Source of the DNA: JAPORK01 sp026710285
GTDB lineage: Bacteria > Pseudomonadota > Gammaproteobacteria > Pseudomonadales > Endozoicomonadaceae
DNA length: 64,000 nt
Direction of reading: 5' to 3'
NCBI GenBank assembly: GCA_965201045.1
Contig: OZ241746.1
Span: forward strand, 3,782,001-3,846,000
The notes beneath the pieces were generated by a model that had not been told where the DNA came from, searched no databases, and was given only the letters and a program-made list of their open reading frames with translations. Of the stretch, positions 18,228 to 27,589 are shown piece after piece (within the stretch, counting starts at the first letter, position 1; every line of letters begins with the position of its first letter). The position numbers and the translations under genes are program-made.

Positions 18228-20357
18228 TCAAAGAGAAGAAATACTATTTTCTGCTGAATCAATATCACAGATAAAAAATGCTTTGGAGTGTTTCTGTAAT
18301 GCTGATGCCGGAAGCTGTTCTGTTGCCGGTTGCTGAAAAGCTTTCTGTATTGCTTCAGCCTTGTTTTTTCCGGAAGCCATAATGATGACCTCCTTACTGT
18401 TCAGGTATGTACCAATACCAATGGAAAGTGCCTTTGTTGGAACTTGTGTTGTATCGCCTTTAAAGAAACGGGCGTTATCTTTTATAGTATTGGAGGTTAA
18501 ATTAACCACTCGCGTGACTGAATTAAAATCAGAACCAGGTTCATTAAAAGCAATATGACCATTTGAGCCTATACCGCCTAAGAACAGATCAATTCCACCC
18601 ATTTTTCTGATTTTTATTTCAAATTGTGCACACTCTTTTTCCTGGTCATCTGCCATACCATCTAAAATAAAAACATTATCACGTGGTATATCGATATGAT
18701 TAAAAAGGTTTTTGTGCATAAAGTAATGATAACTCTGCGGGTGTGATGCTGGTAAGCCTGCATATTCATCCATATTGAAGGTCACTACATTTTTAAAACT
18801 TACTTTTCCCTTTTTGTATAATTCGATTAGTTTGTTATAAACCGGTAAGGGTGTACTGCCTGTAGATAATCCGAGAACCAGAAAAGGCTTTTCTTTTGTT
18901 GGAGTGAAAGCATTGATTTTTGCAACGATATAATCGGCTACATAGTCACCCATTGCCTGCTTGTCCGGAACAACCATAAAGTCAGGCGCCGGAAGTGTTG
19001 ACTTGGTCTGCGTTAATTTTTGTCGTTGCGGTGAGTGATATAGCTGAACTCTGCCCATCTCCATTGTTGCATTAACGTTATACTCTGAATCGAGGATAAC
19101 GGCATTAGCCAAATGTCCTGTAGCCAGCGATCCTATCATATTTGCTGCTCCTATTGCACGGGCAGGATAGAGTGTTGCCATTTTTAACACTTCCGGAGCA
19201 GGTAATGTTGTGTGCCGTATCACGTTTTTTACTGCCTGTTCCATGGTTAACGCAGAACCTGATAAGACGCCTTTGTCACTGGTGCACTTGTTGTTATCAA
19301 CATAAATGGTTTGACCTGCAAACCAAAAAGAACTTATAGATGATGCTGATGCGGCAGTTCCATCGGTAATGAGCACTAATGATTCCGGCAGATTTTTTTT
19401 TGCCAACATAAAATTATCCCAGCTCAGGTGAAATCCATCTGCGATAATACTGGCATAAAGATTTCCATCAGTATTAGATAAAACCGGCGTAATCACTCCG
19501 GGATTACGGGCAGTTATACCCGACATTCCATTAAAGAGATGAGTGACAAAGCGGGCACCTTCTTTAAAGGCCTGTTTTGTCTTTTCAGCGGTTGCACTGC
19601 TGTGACCAACAGAAACCAGTATACCCGCTGTGGTAAGATCTCGAATAAGACCATCGGGCACTTGTTCCGGTGCAACAGTTATCTTTGCAATCACAGCGTT
19701 TTCTTCGGTTATTTTTTTGTGTAACTGGGCAGAGTAAGGGCGTATGTCCGCCTCATTGTGAATACCTTTTTTTGCTGTAGTGGTTAACCATGGTCCTTCA
19801 AGGTGTAATCCGGGTATAGTGAACTTATTACTTTTTTTAAAATCTTTAACTGCTGATATTCCCTGAAAAATAATTTGATCAGATGATGATATTAACGTGG
19901 GTATAAATGTTGTTGTCCCTTTTCTCAGACAGCTTGTATGTATGTGCTTTAATATTTTTTCACTGGGATGATCATTAAAATTCACACCGCCACAACCATT
20001 TATATGCAGATCAATGTAACCCGGTGCAATAAGATGGTTAGTAAAATTAATCCGTTTTATTTGTGGAGGGATGTCTTTTTCCGGCAGAACATTTTCAATG
20101 ATACTTCCTTTGATAAGCAGTGCATGGTTGTTAATAATTTCCTTTCCTGTAAATAATTTAGCACCCACGATAGCATAAACAGGTTGATTGCGCTCCTGTT
20201 CGTGCTGATCAGCAAGCGCCTTTTCCATCGCTTTAATACAAACCAGCGGTTCATTTTGTTGTGGTGTTTTTTGGGGAGAGAATCCGAACGAGGCAGTTAT
20301 ACAGAATAAGCATATGAGACCAATAAAATACTTAATTATAAGTTGCAATTTAGACAT
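18228..20357 (-). CDS. NagA-NagB fusion with N-terminal signal peptide
   Basis: One 709-residue chain joins GlcNAc-6-phosphate deacetylase to GlcN-6-phosphate deaminase, two successive steps to fructose-6-phosphate. The NagA part (about residues 60-440) keeps the metal and catalytic residues: HLEGPW with E187, GHSSAT with H252, THLFN with H273, and D332 in LITDGT. The NagB part (about 460-700) has GLSTGSTPLPVY, NMDEYAGL with D530, and GIGSNGHIAFNEPGS. The Asn at 599 matches the Bacillus-type NagB loop, so it is not a defect. The N-terminus (KLQLIIKYFIGLICLFCITASFGFS) looks like a Sec signal or anchor, which is odd for enzymes acting on phosphosugars. No nagE or nagC is adjacent. Confidence 0.92.
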   Translation of the reverse strand: MSKLQLIIKYFIGLICLFCITASFGFSPQKTPQQNEPLVCIKAMEKALADQHEQERNQPVYAIVGAKLFTGKEIINNHALLIKGSIIENVLPEKDIPPQIKRINFTNHLIAPGYIDLHINGCGGVNFNDHPSEKILKHIHTSCLRKGTTTFIPTLISSSDQIIFQGISAVKDFKKSNKFTIPGLHLEGPWLTTTAKKGIHNEADIRPYSAQLHKKITEENAVIAKITVAPEQVPDGLIRDLTTAGILVSVGHSSATAEKTKQAFKEGARFVTHLFNGMSGITARNPGVITPVLSNTDGNLYASIIADGFHLSWDNFMLAKKNLPESLVLITDGTAASASSISSFWFAGQTIYVDNNKCTSDKGVLSGSALTMEQAVKNVIRHTTLPAPEVLKMATLYPARAIGAANMIGSLATGHLANAVILDSEYNVNATMEMGRVQLYHSPQRQKLTQTKSTLPAPDFMVVPDKQAMGDYVADYIVAKINAFTPTKEKPFLVLGLSTGSTPLPVYNKLIELYKKGKVSFKNVVTFNMDEYAGLPASHPQSYHYFMHKNLFNHIDIPRDNVFILDGMADDQEKECAQFEIKIRKMGGIDLFLGGIGSNGHIAFNEPGSDFNSVTRVVNLTSNTIKDNARFFKGDTTQVPTKALSIGIGTYLNSKEVIIMASGKNKAEAIQKAFQQPATEQLPASALQKHSKAFFICDIDSAENSISSL

Positions 20358-20700
20358 AGTACCTTCTGTTATTTTATTCTTTATTCGATTTTAAATTTAT
20401 CTTAATTTCTGTTCGAGATAATTCCGGTAACAACCATAGACTATATTTTATTTTTATAACAAGTGAAAGACGAGTAGTAGTCTTTTTTTTGAAAAAGTTG
20501 TACTCATACTTTCCATGACAGGTCGTATTATTTGGAAATTTTTTGGACAAAGTACAGATAATAACCGTTGCTTTTTCCTGTTATTTTTGCTTTCTGCCAA
20601 AGATGATGAACAAACTGTGATCACAGGCAGAGGTTGCTAATATGGATTCCACCTGTGCAGAAAGTTCAATATGATCCCGGGCGCAGCATATCAAGCTGAT
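20358..20700. other. Intergenic region between nagA-nagB and tatD
   Basis: No reading frame is supported. AAAGAC...GTCTTT followed by a run of T (about 20466-20490) resembles an intrinsic terminator on the plus strand, but no plus-strand gene precedes it. The nagA-nagB promoter should lie here; no hexamers are convincing. Confidence 0.4.
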
Positions 20701-21495
20701 TTAAGCAACCGTTTTAGTTGCTTTGTGAAACAGCCTGAAAAAATTATCTGTGGTCATTTCTGCCAGTGCTGTCGCTTCCATACCGCGCAAATCAGCAATA
20801 AAGTTGCCGGTTTCTACTACAAATTTTGGTTCGTTTGGTTTTCCTCTAAAGGGAACGGGTGTAAGGTAAGGCGCATCTGTTTCTATAAGTAATCTGTCAT
20901 GCGGTACATATTTTGCGACTTCTCGTAGTGTATCTGCATTTTTAAAAGTTACAATACCTGAAAAAGAGATGTAAAAACCCAGATCAAGTGCCTGCTTTGC
21001 CATTGCAAGCTCTTCTGTAAAACAGTGCAATACACCCACACTTTCTCTGTCTGCATAAGTTGTTAACAGCTCAATAGTTTCTTTTTTTGCCTCTCTTGTA
21101 TGTACAACCACAGGTAGCTGTACTGTTTTTGCTACCTCCAGATGTGTAATAAAATTGTCCATTTGTTGCGATTTATTGTCTGCAGAGTAATAAAAATCAA
21201 GACCTGTTTCACCGATAGCAATGATCTTATCATGTTCAGCCAGTTCAATTAATTGGTCTGCCTGTATTGTTTCTGAAGAAATTTCCAGCGGATGGATACC
21301 CACGGAACCCCAGATATTTTGATATTTTTCTGTAATGGTTAAAATGTCAGGGAAATCCTGCATACAGGTAGCAATGGATAATATATTATCTACGCCACAC
21401 GCTCTGGCAGAGGCAATAAGTCCATCAAGATCTTCGCTGTATTTAGCAGGATCTAATGCATTTAAATGACAATGTGAATCTGTATAACCTGGCAC
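20701..21495 (-). CDS. TatD-family metal-dependent DNase/hydrolase
   Basis: A 264-residue TIM-barrel hydrolase of the TatD/YcfH family. Metal ligands are visible in DSHCHL near the N-terminus, GETGLDFYY, VVVHTREA, LHCFT and IETDAPYLTP. YcfH/TatD proteins act as 3'-5' DNases or deacylases in the cytoplasm; the exact substrate cannot be read from sequence. It lies 17 bases after pilZ, the same pilZ-tatD order as in Pseudomonas, where holB and tmk precede them. Those two are missing here. Confidence 0.92.
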   Translation of the reverse strand: MPGYTDSHCHLNALDPAKYSEDLDGLIASARACGVDNILSIATCMQDFPDILTITEKYQNIWGSVGIHPLEISSETIQADQLIELAEHDKIIAIGETGLDFYYSADNKSQQMDNFITHLEVAKTVQLPVVVHTREAKKETIELLTTYADRESVGVLHCFTEELAMAKQALDLGFYISFSGIVTFKNADTLREVAKYVPHDRLLIETDAPYLTPVPFRGKPNEPKFVVETGNFIADLRGMEATALAEMTTDNFFRLFHKATKTVA

Positions 21496-21512
21496 ATTGA
21501 CTCCTTTTATTG

Positions 21513-21854
21513 TTACATCGTTAAAGTCGGTTTATCTGAATTCAGCATACCGGCTAAAAAGGTTTCTATTTTGTTTCTGACCTGATCATCTCTGTCTAAA
21601 AATTGCAGACCTATGCCTGAAGTCGCTTCATTTTCAGAAAAAGAGATCCATACAACCTGACAGGCAACCGGTACAGGTTCTGTTTCTTCAGGCAATTTTA
21701 ACCGAATGAAAACTGCATCGCCACACTCATACTGGTATTTTGTGGTAATAAAAAGTCCGCCTCCGCTTAAAAAAGGCATATAAGCCTGATAAAGTGTCTG
21801 TTTATCGTTCATGACAACACTAATGACTGATTTTTTATTTCCTTCATTTTTCAT
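21513..21854 (-). CDS. pilZ: Type IV pilus assembly protein PilZ
   Basis: A 113-residue PilZ-domain protein closely similar in layout to Pseudomonas PilZ: TLYQAYMPFLSGGGLFI, ACQVVWIS, SGIGLQFLD, and a C-terminal FLAGMLNSDKPTLTM. Like other true PilZ proteins it lacks the N-terminal RxxxR motif for c-di-GMP binding. It acts in the cytoplasm with PilB and FimX-type partners for type IV pilus biogenesis. First gene of a pilZ-tatD pair. It implies pilus genes elsewhere in the genome; none are in this window. Confidence 0.93.
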   Translation of the reverse strand: MKNEGNKKSVISVVMNDKQTLYQAYMPFLSGGGLFITTKYQYECGDAVFIRLKLPEETEPVPVACQVVWISFSENEATSGIGLQFLDRDDQVRNKIETFLAGMLNSDKPTLTM

Positions 21855-22537
21855 GGTAACACTCCTTTGTTATGTTAATGATCGTCTTCTGCTATAAGCT
21901 TAGTGAAATTTTCTGCCTGCATATCAGCAATCCGTTATTTAAAAATTTACTGAGTTTTGAGTATGACTATACGCTGGTTTGTAGTGAACCCTACCTGATA
22001 TGGACTTACTGTTTTTATCACATGCTCTAATTTGTATAGTGACAACAGAAAATTTCTGTGGTAACTCTTTCTTTGTTAACAACTTTATAAAAATATCAGA
22101 ACATGAGTTTATACAGGATCAGCTATTTATGCAGGATATGCTCATTAAAAATATTTTTATTTTAATTCAGATGGTTATATGTTTTAATAGCCGGCATTAC
22201 AGCGGTTTAATTCATTTATTATCAGGATAATCTAAATTTCAATAAAAAAATCCGGAATATTTGTGCATAAATTTGAGGCATTTCTAATCATATGTTATAA
22301 ATGAAGGGAAACTTTATTGCTAAATTCTTTTCATACTATAATAGTTTGATTATTTTATACGAAAAATATGTCCCAGAGCAAATTTATTTATATTTCAGTG
22401 TTAGCAGAACAGGCAGAATTGTGATTGCATATCATACAAATTATTGAATATTTTTTATAACCTGAGACGAATTTTTTCTTGAACTGCATTAAATAATTAG
22501 TCACACTATTCGAATTAAATTTCTATGGAGTAAATGC
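21855..22537. other. AT-rich region upstream of rpoH
   Basis: About 680 bases of spacer between the divergent pilZ and rpoH genes. A 76-codon plus-strand frame at 22000-22230 has no ribosome binding site and an amino acid make-up expected from AT-rich DNA, so I leave it out. Promoters for pilZ and rpoH presumably lie here. Confidence 0.4.
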
Positions 22538-23407
22538 ATGAGTACAACAGCACTCAGAACAATTGATGTTTTTAGCCCAGGTCAGGATCTTGCTGCTTAC
22601 ATAAAAGCAGTTTGCTCTATTTCTGTGCTTACTGCTGAAGAAGAAAATGCTCTTGCCTGTAAACTCTATTTTGACAATAACCTTGAAGCCGCACGGCTGC
22701 TCATCCTTTCACACTTACGATTTGTTGTACATATTGCTAAAAGCTATGCAGGTTATGGTTTAAACATGGGTGATCTTATCCAGGAAGGCAATATTGGGTT
22801 AATGAAAGCCGTTAAACGTTTTGATCCCCGGGTAGGTGTTCGACTTATCTCCTTTGCCGTTCATTGGATTAAGGCGGAAATGCATGAGTTTATCCTCAAA
22901 AACTGGCGTATTGTTAAAATAGCAACCACAAAAGCACAGCGTAAACTGTTTTTTAATCTTCGGTCTGTAAAACGAAAATTCAGCTGGTTTACTCCTGAAG
23001 AAATCGATTCTGTAGCAAAAGAGTTTGGTGTGAAACCTGAAGAAGTCCAGGAAATGGAAGGACGTATGTCCGCTCAGGACACAAACTTTGACAAATCTGA
23101 TAACGAAGACGAGCATACCATTTGTGCGCCTGTACAATATCTTTCAGATAGCAGTACTAATCCTGAAAATCTCCTCGATCAGGCATCTCAAAAACAGAAC
23201 AATCTGCTGAGTTTAAAGAAAGCACTGGATTCTCTTGATGAGCGTAGTCGTGATATTCTCCATGCAAGATGGCTTAAAGATGAGCATAAGGAAACATTAC
23301 ATACATTAGCTGCAAAATATGCTGTTTCTGCTGAGCGTATACGGCAACTTGAAAAAAAGGCGCTGAGTAAGTTAAAAAAATTAATGTCTGTGGATGCAAC
23401 TGCGTAG
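22538..23407 (+). CDS. rpoH: RNA polymerase heat-shock sigma factor RpoH
   Basis: Sigma-32 directs RNA polymerase to heat-shock promoters. The 289-residue protein has region 2 (HLRFVVHIAKSYAGYGLNMGDLIQEGNIGLMKAVKRFDP), the diagnostic RpoH box QRKLFFNLR at about residue 132, and region 4 with LDERSRDILHARWL and the helix-turn-helix VSAERIRQLEKKALSKL. GGAG lies eight bases before the ATG. In many gammaproteobacteria rpoH follows ftsEX; here it stands alone in AT-rich DNA. Confidence 0.95.
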   Translation: MSTTALRTIDVFSPGQDLAAYIKAVCSISVLTAEEENALACKLYFDNNLEAARLLILSHLRFVVHIAKSYAGYGLNMGDLIQEGNIGLMKAVKRFDPRVGVRLISFAVHWIKAEMHEFILKNWRIVKIATTKAQRKLFFNLRSVKRKFSWFTPEEIDSVAKEFGVKPEEVQEMEGRMSAQDTNFDKSDNEDEHTICAPVQYLSDSSTNPENLLDQASQKQNNLLSLKKALDSLDERSRDILHARWLKDEHKETLHTLAAKYAVSAERIRQLEKKALSKLKKLMSVDATA

Positions 23408-24004
23408 GTTAACATTGGTTTAGATGTAGTGATTTGAATCTGATAAGGCAGTTAACCGTTGTGATGATGTTTTTTTATTACAATGAGATAACAGCATATC
23501 AGTATCAAAGCACAAACGCTTGTATAAACAATTTGTTATTAATCAATTTGTACTTTTAAAGTGGCTAAAGAACACTTTTATTCTCATAATTTATCCTATT
23601 TTCAACCATTTGCGCAATTATTAATTATGATTGGGTTTGTTCAGTCTGTGGTCGAAAGTCAGTTTAGCGCTATTAAATTTACAAAGTTAAAAACTGAATT
23701 TATTTTAAAATATCAGCTTGCAAAAAGCATACGAATTACTAATTTGCTTTTTTAGACTTAGTAAAAATTTAAATTTATAGTATTTATACTTATTTGTTCT
23801 TTTTTAAAATTATGTTACAAATAATAAAGGGCAGATGTAGATAGCAAACAAATAAGCCTCTGTTGCAAAAATAAATGTAATTTTCCGCTGTTTTTATATT
23901 AAAATAATTCTTTTGTAATATCGATTGAGAGAAAAAATACTTTTTTATATTATTGGCAATATTTTTATCGGATTTTTATTACAACTCAAAAAGTTATTGT
24001 ATTT
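23408..24004. other. AT-rich intergenic region after rpoH
   Basis: About 600 bases with no supported gene. A 64-codon frame starting with GTG at 23561 has no ribosome binding site and is probably chance. The stretch 23855-23870 (GCCTCTGTTGCAAAA) vaguely resembles an IS6-family terminal repeat, but no partner end or transposase was found. Confidence 0.4.
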
Positions 24005-25255
24005 ATGAACAAATCAACTAATCCAATACAAATTATTTTATATTCATTGTTATTATTTTCATTATCATTATTGTCTCAACCTCTGATAGTAAAAAATCTG
24101 GAAAATATTACTAAAAGAAAGATAATTCAAAAAAAAACGATTTGTATCAAACAGGGAGATACAATTTTTTCACTTTTGCAGCATGTTGGCATTTCTTATA
24201 ATACAGTACAAGATCTTCTTAAGGTACCACAAGGTAATCAGCTAACTAAAATTAAACCAGGATCTTTTATTGTAGTTAAGTGGATAGACAGCAAACTACA
24301 AGAAGTTAGATATTACTCAACTCCACTCACCTGTTCATTATTCGCATACACAGATAAAAAGCATTTTGTTTATAGAAAAATAGAGTTGACCCCTGCAACC
24401 AGGTTAATTAAAAAGAACATTACTATAGAAAACTCTCTGTTCGTTTCAGGAAAAAAGGTAGGCTTAGATGATAAAGTGCTGTTAGATTTGATGAAAATTT
24501 TTGATTCTTGCATTAATTTTGCCTTTGATCTCAGGCGAAATGATTTTTTCAGTATTGTCTACGAAGAATATTATATCAAAAATAAAAAAGTAGCGACCGG
24601 TTCTATTTTAGCTGCCCGCTTTAAAAGCAAAGGAAGGACACTGAACGCTGTTCGTTATGTAACCAAAAATGGACAAAGTGGATATTATTCCACGGATGGT
24701 CAAAGTCTCGAGCCTGGGTTTCTTCGAACACCTGTTGAATATTCTCATATCAGCTCAGGATTTACTGACAAACGCCTGCATCCTGTTTTTGGTATAATCA
24801 AACCACACCGTGCAATTGATTATGCTGCTCCAATGAATACACCTGTAAAAGTAACTGGTAATGGTACTATTTCATTTATTGGCTATCAAAGAGGATATGG
24901 TAAGGTAATATTTGTTTCTCATAGTCACAAAATAACCACTGTTTATGCTCATCTTAATCGTTATGGTGCACAGTTAAAGCAAGGAATGCATGTTAAGCGT
25001 GGAGATATAATTGGTTATGTAGGTATGACAGGTTCTGCAACAGGTCCTCACCTGCATTATGAATTTAGAATTAATGGAGTGCAAAAAAATCCGCTTACCA
25101 TTAAATTACCCTATGCTGAAAAGATTTCCACACAAGAAATGCCATCCTTCCTTAATCATTCACAATTGCTACTGACAAAACTGACAGGCGAATCAGCAGG
25201 ACAGTTTGCTTTAAATGAACAAACAAGACAATACAGTACAGACAAGAAAACCTGA
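24005..25255 (+). CDS. M23-family murein endopeptidase (MepM/YebA-like)
   Basis: Probable zinc-dependent peptidoglycan hydrolase cutting crosslinks in the periplasm. The 416-residue protein starts with an N-terminal hydrophobic anchor or signal (about residues 10-27). A LysM/OapA-like region (IKQGDTIFSLLQHVGISYNTVQDLL) and a middle domain typical of MepM follow. The C-terminal M23 domain has the LHPVFGIIKPHRAIDYAAP motif, with the HxxxD zinc ligands, and GPHLHYEFRING, with HxH. No strong ribosome binding site precedes the ATG. It lies alone; the Pseudomonas-like neighbours tyrS and anmK are absent. Confidence 0.88.
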   Translation: MNKSTNPIQIILYSLLLFSLSLLSQPLIVKNLENITKRKIIQKKTICIKQGDTIFSLLQHVGISYNTVQDLLKVPQGNQLTKIKPGSFIVVKWIDSKLQEVRYYSTPLTCSLFAYTDKKHFVYRKIELTPATRLIKKNITIENSLFVSGKKVGLDDKVLLDLMKIFDSCINFAFDLRRNDFFSIVYEEYYIKNKKVATGSILAARFKSKGRTLNAVRYVTKNGQSGYYSTDGQSLEPGFLRTPVEYSHISSGFTDKRLHPVFGIIKPHRAIDYAAPMNTPVKVTGNGTISFIGYQRGYGKVIFVSHSHKITTVYAHLNRYGAQLKQGMHVKRGDIIGYVGMTGSATGPHLHYEFRINGVQKNPLTIKLPYAEKISTQEMPSFLNHSQLLLTKLTGESAGQFALNEQTRQYSTDKKT

Positions 25256-25418
25256 CATTATCAAAGGAATATACATCAGAAATTTAAAGAGTAGTGTTGT
25301 TTTGCGGAAAAATCCTGCTTTGAATATTAACCAATTCGCTGATATGCTACACATTTACTTCGTACTTTTTAAGAGCGCGCCCATAAGCTTTTGCAGAAAG
25401 TAAAAGGATGAGAAATCA

Positions 25419-25543
25419 CACTGTTTTTTAGGCGATCGTGGTGGTACTACGCAATGAAAATACCAGGGTCTATTGCTGTTTTGTCACTTTTTGTGAAAAC
25501 TGATCAATATTACAAAACATCAGCAGACCCTAAAAAAACAGTG
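25419..25543. repeat. Long imperfect nested inverted repeat
   Basis: Outer arms CACTGTTTTTTAGG (25419-25432) and CCTAAAAAAACAGTG (25529-25543) pair with one bulge. Inner arms 25465-25484 and 25512-25531 (AGGGTCTATTGCTGTTTTGT and its near complement) pair with about three mismatches. The left side carries an extra 32 bases between outer and inner arms. It lies about 160 bases after the M23 peptidase gene and 100 before fumC, and could be a degenerate MITE-like element or a structured RNA. Confidence 0.6.
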
Positions 25544-25645
25544 GTTTTTTATCGGCATTTGTAGCCTGTGAAAAGATAATGAACAGAGGCTGATCTAAAT
25601 CAAAATAATACCTCAGACTAACAACACTGAACAGAAGGAAGAAAG

Positions 25646-27043
25646 ATGAGTATTGATAGCAATAATACCCGTACTGAAATAGATTCATTAGGAGAGGTTG
25701 CTGTACCTGCTACTGCGTTGTATGGTGCACAAACACAGCGGGCGGTGGAAAATTTTCCTATTAGTGGTTATCGTTTATCCCGTTCTATGATCAGGGCATT
25801 AGGGCAAATTAAATTTGAGGCAGCAAAAGTAAATGCAGAATTAAAATTAATTCCTAATGATGTAGCTGAACTTATTCAAAGTGCCTGTGAAGAGGTTATT
25901 GATGGTAAGCTTGATGAACACTTTCCGGTAGATGTTTTTCAAACAGGTTCCGGTACTTCATCTAACATGAATGCCAATGAAGTGATTGCACATAAGGCCT
26001 ATGCCATCAATAACAAAATAAAAGTACATCCCAATGACCATGTTAATTTTGGACAAAGCTCTAATGATGTTTTTCCCACAGCCAGTCGGTTAGCTGCTTG
26101 TCACGATCTGCTCAATAATTTATTGCCGGCAATAGATAAACTTCATGATGCCTTTATTGCTAAAGGTGAGGAATATTCAACCTGTGTACGCACAGGACGA
26201 ACACATCTGATGGATGCCATGCCGGTTACTTTTGAGCAAACTTTTTCCGGTTATGCGCATCAGCTAAAACTTGGAAAAACAAGAATACAAACAGCATTAC
26301 CTGATATTCAGGAGTTACCACTCGGTGGAACAGCAGTGGGTACCGGTATTAACACACATCCTGAATTTGCAACAAGGGTTATTAATAACCTCAGTCAAAG
26401 AACACATACTTTGTTTACTGAGGCTCAGAATCATTTTGAAGCACAGGGAACTGTAGATGCACTGGTGGAACTAAGTGGTCAGTTAAAGACGTTAGCTGTC
26501 AGTTTAATGAAAATTGTCAATGATTTGCGTTGGATGAATTCAGGTCCTAATGCAGGATTGAGTGAGATTCATCTGCCGGCTGTACAGCCAGGATCTTCTA
26601 TTATGCCAGGCAAAGTTAATCCGGTAATAGAAGAGTCTGTCGCCATGGTATGCGCACAGGTTATCGGTTGTGATGCTGCGGTAACAGCAGGCGGATTAAG
26701 TGGTAATTTTGAATTAAATGTCATGCAACCTGTGGTAATCACCAATGTACTGGCTTCTATACGGTTGTTAAGTAATGCAATGAACAATCTTGCCACCCGG
26801 TCTGTTTCCGGGATTGTAGTAAATGAAATGAAGGTGAAATCGTTACTGGATAAAAATCCGGTACTGGTTACAGCGTTAAATCCTTTAATTGGTTATGATT
26901 TAGCGGCTAAAATTGCTAAAAAAGCTTTTGCGGAAAACAGGACATTAAAAGAAGTAGCCCTGGAAATGTCTGATCTTGATGAATCAACATTGGATGAGGC
27001 GCTTGATCCTTATAAATTGACGCAAGGCGGACTGCATGCGTGA
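25646..27043 (+). CDS. fumC: Class II fumarate hydratase
   Basis: Hydrates fumarate to malate in the TCA cycle. The 465-residue protein is complete. It has TRTEIDSLGEVAVPATALYGAQTQRAVENF at the N-terminus, FQTGSGTSSNMNANEV, GRTHLMDAMPVTF, and the fumarase/aspartase signature GSSIMPGKVNP around residue 317. GAAGGAAGAAAG precedes the ATG. It is iron-independent and heat-stable in known relatives. Single transcription unit, as far as I can see. Confidence 0.97.
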   Translation: MSIDSNNTRTEIDSLGEVAVPATALYGAQTQRAVENFPISGYRLSRSMIRALGQIKFEAAKVNAELKLIPNDVAELIQSACEEVIDGKLDEHFPVDVFQTGSGTSSNMNANEVIAHKAYAINNKIKVHPNDHVNFGQSSNDVFPTASRLAACHDLLNNLLPAIDKLHDAFIAKGEEYSTCVRTGRTHLMDAMPVTFEQTFSGYAHQLKLGKTRIQTALPDIQELPLGGTAVGTGINTHPEFATRVINNLSQRTHTLFTEAQNHFEAQGTVDALVELSGQLKTLAVSLMKIVNDLRWMNSGPNAGLSEIHLPAVQPGSSIMPGKVNPVIEESVAMVCAQVIGCDAAVTAGGLSGNFELNVMQPVVITNVLASIRLLSNAMNNLATRSVSGIVVNEMKVKSLLDKNPVLVTALNPLIGYDLAAKIAKKAFAENRTLKEVALEMSDLDESTLDEALDPYKLTQGGLHA

Positions 27044-27204
27044 TTAGCTGATATAATTCATTGAAGACAGATGCTCCTGATACCTTAACTGTATACGAAA
27101 AACAGGAGGAAAGCAGTGAGGTTACGGAGCATAAAAGAATAATTGGTCCTATTTTTTATAGCGCCTGAATTTGCAGGAATAGCTTTATCTTCTGAGGGGG
27201 CTCT

Positions 27205-27552
27205 ATGTTAACGTTATTGCTTATTTCTTTATTTGTTTACGTGACCTTTGTCTCGTTAGCCTGGGTTAGGGCCAAAGCCCGACACGCATTATTCTGGTCT
27301 GATTTAGCAGCACCTATTGTCATTGTATCTTTCTGGATGTTACTTGCAGAGATCGGTTATGGTCACCAAAGCTTAGCTCATATTATAGAAATACCGCTTG
27401 CTTTGTTATGTTCTGTGGTTGCATTAAATATCAGAGTATTCATCATTGACAAATATAAGAAAAATTATCTTATTAACTCTTATATTACTTTAAGTGTCTG
27501 CGTTGTTATTGTTTTTCTGTTGCGCACATGTATGCCATTCATGCCAGAATAA
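27205..27552 (+). CDS. Small multi-spanning membrane protein
   Basis: Unrecognised protein of 115 residues with three or four hydrophobic segments (about residues 2-20, 33-52, 60-80 and 88-107), so an inner-membrane protein. GAGGGGG lies just before the ATG, which supports translation. It follows fumC by 160 bases on the same strand. No motif gives a function. Upstream, an excellent AGGAGG at about 27104-27109 precedes only an eight-codon frame, possibly a leader or a relic. Confidence 0.7.
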   Translation: MLTLLLISLFVYVTFVSLAWVRAKARHALFWSDLAAPIVIVSFWMLLAEIGYGHQSLAHIIEIPLALLCSVVALNIRVFIIDKYKKNYLINSYITLSVCVVIVFLLRTCMPFMPE

Positions 27553-27589
27553 AACAGACTCCTCAATTTTTACAAAAGCAGATTTTTTA

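Noticed and set aside
18228..20357. Asn599 in the NagB half as an inactivating change
   Set aside because: E. coli NagB has Asp here, but Bacillus-type active NagB enzymes have the same RNGHI/SNGHI-style Asn, so the site is probably functional.
20616..20625. TGTGATCACA palindrome as a CRP site upstream of nagA-nagB
   Set aside because: CRP sites need a six-base spacer between TGTGA and TCACA; here the half-sites are directly adjacent.
22000..22230. 76-codon frame upstream of rpoH
   Set aside because: No ribosome binding site; composition typical of chance frames in AT-rich DNA.
23561..23755. 64-codon GTG frame after rpoH
   Set aside because: No ribosome binding site and no recognisable features.
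23855..23870. IS6-like terminal repeat (GCCTCTGTTGCAAAA)
   Set aside because: Only a partial match; no second end, target duplication or transposase nearby.
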